Assembly: GCA_964563295.1 (NCBI GenBank)
Contig: CAZLWX010000002.1
Location: 1-64,000 of the forward strand
Reading direction: 5' to 3'
Origin: Chryseosolibacter sp964563295
GTDB lineage: Bacteria; Bacteroidota; Bacteroidia; Cytophagales; Cyclobacteriaceae
Length of the DNA stretch: 64,000 nucleotides
The notes beneath the pieces were generated by a model that was given only the letters and a program-made list of their open reading frames with translations, ran no database searches and was not told where the DNA came from. Every line of letters begins with the position of its first letter. Position 1 is the first letter of the stretch. The position numbers were made by a program, and so were the translations under genes. Positions 61,870-64,000 of the stretch are shown piece after piece.

Positions 61870-63126
61870 TCAATTGACCGAAACATTCAAGCGTATTTTC
61901 TCGAAAGCAAGATTTCTCACCGCTTCGAGACCATTGTCAGCTCTGAGGTTATTACCAAGTATCTTGCTGTCCTTCCAGGGGTCCGGTGAAAGGTGACGCA
62001 GCAGCCGGTGTGCCTGCGTTTTTATGCTTTCGATATCAGTCGGTGACAGTTGGCGTTCCAGGTCGGGCAAGTGCAGATTTGTCTTGCGATCACGGACGTC
62101 GATCAGCCGATTCCAATAAGCGACCAAAATTGGCGACAGCTCAAGCTGGAGGAGGATCTCCATGAGATCGCGGGCCTCATTCATCACGATTCGCCACGCT
62201 CCTTCAATTCCTCCAAAATCATCCAGGGGCGATTTATAAAGGCGCTTGAGGTCGTCGAGATTGTACAACTCGATACACGAGTTCTCGGATAACTGGTGGT
62301 TGAAGTTGCGCGGCATTCCAAAATCCAGGACAAACCAGACCTTTTGAGACGAGATCTTGCGCGCGAGAAAGTCGTTGGCGAACACCTGCACTTCATAGTG
62401 CGTGGCGCCGATGATCACGTCGGCTGCCATCACCTCGCCATCGATTTCACTGATGTCGGCAGCACGGGTCGAATACAACTCCGCAAGCTCTGCTGCGCGT
62501 CCGGAATCCTTGCTGACAATGCAGATGTTCCGAATGCCCTCATCTGCCAGGCATTTTAGCGCCGCGCGTGCCACCTTTCCGGTGCCGATAACCAGAAATT
62601 TCTTATCGTGTGGACCATCGAGGCGGTGGAAGAGCAGGTCGATGCCGACATGGATGACCGAGCAACAGAATTTATCAATGCCCGACTCTGTTCTCGCCCG
62701 CTTACCCACGCGGAGTGCATGGTTCAGCAGGTTATCCAGGCTTATGCCGATGCTGCCTGTTTCGAGTGCCCATTGGTGTGCCTGCCCGATCTGATCGATA
62801 ATATAGGAGTCACCCTTAATCGGCGACAACAGGCCACTGGCTACGGCAAACAGGTGCGTGACCGATTCTTCCGTGTTATAATAGAACTGCAGGTATCCCT
62901 GGATGGCTGGGAATTGAGCAAAAAAATCTTTTAGAGGTGCAATCTCACGCGCAATGACGTAGACGGTGAAGCGATTGCAGGTAGAAAGGATAAACGCTTC
63001 GTCGACGCTGGCGTTGAGGGTAACGAGGTGCTGTTTGATGGTGCGCTCGTCACCCGTCAGTTTTTCCCGGATGGGTATTGGAGTGTCTTCGTGGCTGATC
63101 TCTGCCGCAAAAATCTGCCTGGCCAT
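61870..63126 (-). CDS. hemA: Glutamyl-tRNA reductase
   Basis: A 418-residue NADPH-dependent enzyme that reduces glutamyl-tRNA to glutamate-1-semialdehyde, the entry to tetrapyrrole synthesis. The catalytic Cys is in FILSTCNRFTVYV, followed by HLFAVASGLLSPIKGDSYIIDQIGQAHQWA and a Rossmann segment (KFLVIGTGKVARAALKCLADEG). The C-terminal dimerisation helix is complete. Placing it just upstream of the siroheme operon, with its own promoter, fits tetrapyrrole supply for the reductase. Confidence 0.95.
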   Translation of the reverse strand: MARQIFAAEISHEDTPIPIREKLTGDERTIKQHLVTLNASVDEAFILSTCNRFTVYVIAREIAPLKDFFAQFPAIQGYLQFYYNTEESVTHLFAVASGLLSPIKGDSYIIDQIGQAHQWALETGSIGISLDNLLNHALRVGKRARTESGIDKFCCSVIHVGIDLLFHRLDGPHDKKFLVIGTGKVARAALKCLADEGIRNICIVSKDSGRAAELAELYSTRAADISEIDGEVMAADVIIGATHYEVQVFANDFLARKISSQKVWFVLDFGMPRNFNHQLSENSCIELYNLDDLKRLYKSPLDDFGGIEGAWRIVMNEARDLMEILLQLELSPILVAYWNRLIDVRDRKTNLHLPDLERQLSPTDIESIKTQAHRLLRHLSPDPWKDSKILGNNLRADNGLEAVRNLAFEKIRLNVSVN

Positions 63127-63141
63127 AACAGATGTTTTGCG

Positions 63142-63172
63142 TAAAAGTATCCCAATGGCTACCCGACATCAA
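63142..63172 (-). promoter_or_regulatory. Promoter for hemA
   Basis: On the minus strand TTG (63170-63172), 20 bases, then TACTTTTA (63142-63149; 7 of 8). The -7 region is part of a 13-base word, TACTTTTACGCAA, that recurs with one change at 63216-63228. Confidence 0.55.
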
Positions 63173-63261
63173 TCCGCAAAGGAATGTAATTTGAGATACG
63201 TGTTCTTTACAAACGTTGCGTAAAACTACTGGTGGAAAGTTTTCCCCATAGCGGGCGGGCG

Positions 63262-63909
63262 TCAGAGCAAGTTCAGCTGCTGGGCCTTCTTCACCAACTC
63301 GATCGCGTTTTTTGCGCCCATCTTTTTCATCAGGTTGGCGCGGTGAGTCTCGACCGTGCGATGACTTATAAAAAGCTTGTCGGCCATCTGTTGACTTGTC
63401 AGCCCATCGGCGATCAGCCTGACGATCTCAACTTCACGCTTGGTCAGCTTGACGGAATCCTCGTTTGTTTTCTTTCTGGTGACATTCTGGGAATATTTCC
63501 TGAAAATCACGTCCTGGGCTTGCCGGCTGAAATAATTCTTCCCCGACAAGACGGATTTGATAGCGAAATCCAACTCACTTCCACTTTCGTTTTTCACGAC
63601 GTAGCCCTTGACGCCATATTCGAGGCACCGGCTGATGTAGTCTTCATCCTGGTACATGGAAAGAATAACAATATTGGCGTCTGGATTCTTTTCGAGTATA
63701 GCCCGCGACACTTCCATACCGTTAATATCAGGCATGGAAATATCCAATATCAGGAGGTCTGGCTTGAGCTTATCAAACAATTCAAGTGTTTCATTGCCTG
63801 ATGCGGCCTCGCCAATGACGGTCAAGTCCTCGTTCTGATGAATAAGATTTCGTACTCCATCACGCACCATGGCATGATCATCCGCAATGAGAATCTTATG
63901 CTTGGGCAT
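63262..63909 (-). CDS. NarL/FixJ family response regulator
   Basis: A 215-residue two-component response regulator. The receiver domain has the acidic pair in ILIADDHAMVRDGV, the phosphoacceptor Asp in DLLILDISMPDING and the Lys in GYVVKNESG. The C-terminal LuxR-type helix-turn-helix is LTKREVEIVRLIADGLTSQQMADKLFISHRTVETHRANLMKKM. It binds DNA when phosphorylated. The kinase gene directly upstream overlaps it by 14 bases. Targets are unknown. Confidence 0.96.
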   Translation of the reverse strand: MPKHKILIADDHAMVRDGVRNLIHQNEDLTVIGEAASGNETLELFDKLKPDLLILDISMPDINGMEVSRAILEKNPDANIVILSMYQDEDYISRCLEYGVKGYVVKNESGSELDFAIKSVLSGKNYFSRQAQDVIFRKYSQNVTRKKTNEDSVKLTKREVEIVRLIADGLTSQQMADKLFISHRTVETHRANLMKKMGAKNAIELVKKAQQLNLL

Positions 63910-64000
63910 AAATCTGTTTTTTATTGTGGATCGGTGCTTCGACGATCACGAGGGTGCCACGATCCGCGTCAGATTCGATCGTAAGCTTTCCACCCATGAT
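63896..64000 (-). CDS. Histidine kinase C-terminal end, truncated by window edge
   Basis: The last 34 residues of a protein that begins outside the window. GGKLTIESDADRGTLVIVEAPI matches the end of a histidine kinase ATPase domain (gG-x-l-x-i-x-S plus GT-x-v). The stop (63896-63898) lies inside the response regulator gene, so the two-component pair overlaps by 14 bases. This indicates a NarL-type kinase-regulator pair. Confidence 0.8.
   Translation of the reverse strand: MMGGKLTIESDADRGTLVIVEAPIHNKKQIYAQA

Overview
The window is a chromosomal piece of a Bacteroidota genome, most likely from the Cytophagales. It carries a type IX secretion (T9SS) regulator of the PorX type and a gliding/T9SS type B (CHU_C) cargo protein. 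It also has an LpxC-FabZ fusion, several families found mainly in Bacteroidota (DUF4290, DUF4296, DUF3822, DUF3109), very few Shine-Dalgarno sequences, and many copies of the Bacteroidota promoter pattern TTTG-N19-21-TAnnTTTG. Almost everything is housekeeping. I saw no phage, insertion sequence, CRISPR array, tRNA or rRNA gene. Two runs of exactly 100 N (26350-26449 and 39607-39706) are assembly gaps, and both sit inside short repeats.

Layout. Positions 1-7659 hold a tight MoxR/Bat-type operon: DUF4159, MoxR ATPase, DUF58, a BatA N-terminal protein, a DUF4175-like protein and a large membrane protein. Next come DUF3109 (-), UvrD helicase, DUF4290-MurA, exonuclease III (-), a 53-residue basic protein (-), then HisS-HutH-T9SS cargo, YbaB-glycosyltransferase, PspC (-), a TPR/OmpA-like lipoprotein and PdhB. 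The 24-34 kb stretch has flavin reductase and fumarylacetoacetase (-), an RNA m5C methyltransferase, ValS, and a PorX-TsaE-Ald operon (-). The 34-39 kb stretch is an HD phosphohydrolase followed by lipid A genes (lpxD, lpxC-fabZ, lpxA) and an ABC ATPase. After a repeat-rich gap come a small lipoprotein, DUF4296-MutS2 (-), a second Bat locus (DUF58, BatD-like, BatA) and a GH3-LysE operon (-). The 48-58 kb stretch holds single metabolic genes (YggS, DUF423, DUF1573, Nudix, DUF3822-CoaD, Nudix, PyrE, AcpP, YopX-like, lipid kinase, DUF2911, Gfo/Idh/MocA). The end, all on the minus strand, is a siroheme and sulfite/nitrite reductase operon, HemA, and a two-component response regulator with its truncated kinase.

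The most interesting signal is in front of the sulfite/nitrite reductase gene. A Bacteroidota promoter is followed by a 32-codon leader ORF with five Cys and six Met codons, then a strong intrinsic terminator just before the reductase start. The segments can pair as 1:2, 2:3 and 3:4, as in a classical amino-acid attenuator. This suggests that the cell senses charged Cys-tRNA (perhaps Met-tRNA) to control sulfite reduction and siroheme synthesis.

A second signal is a family of intergenic arrays with a 7-base period. At least seven places carry them, and most follow the pattern AACYNNN, with the last three bases typical of the place. Both assembly gaps fall inside such arrays.
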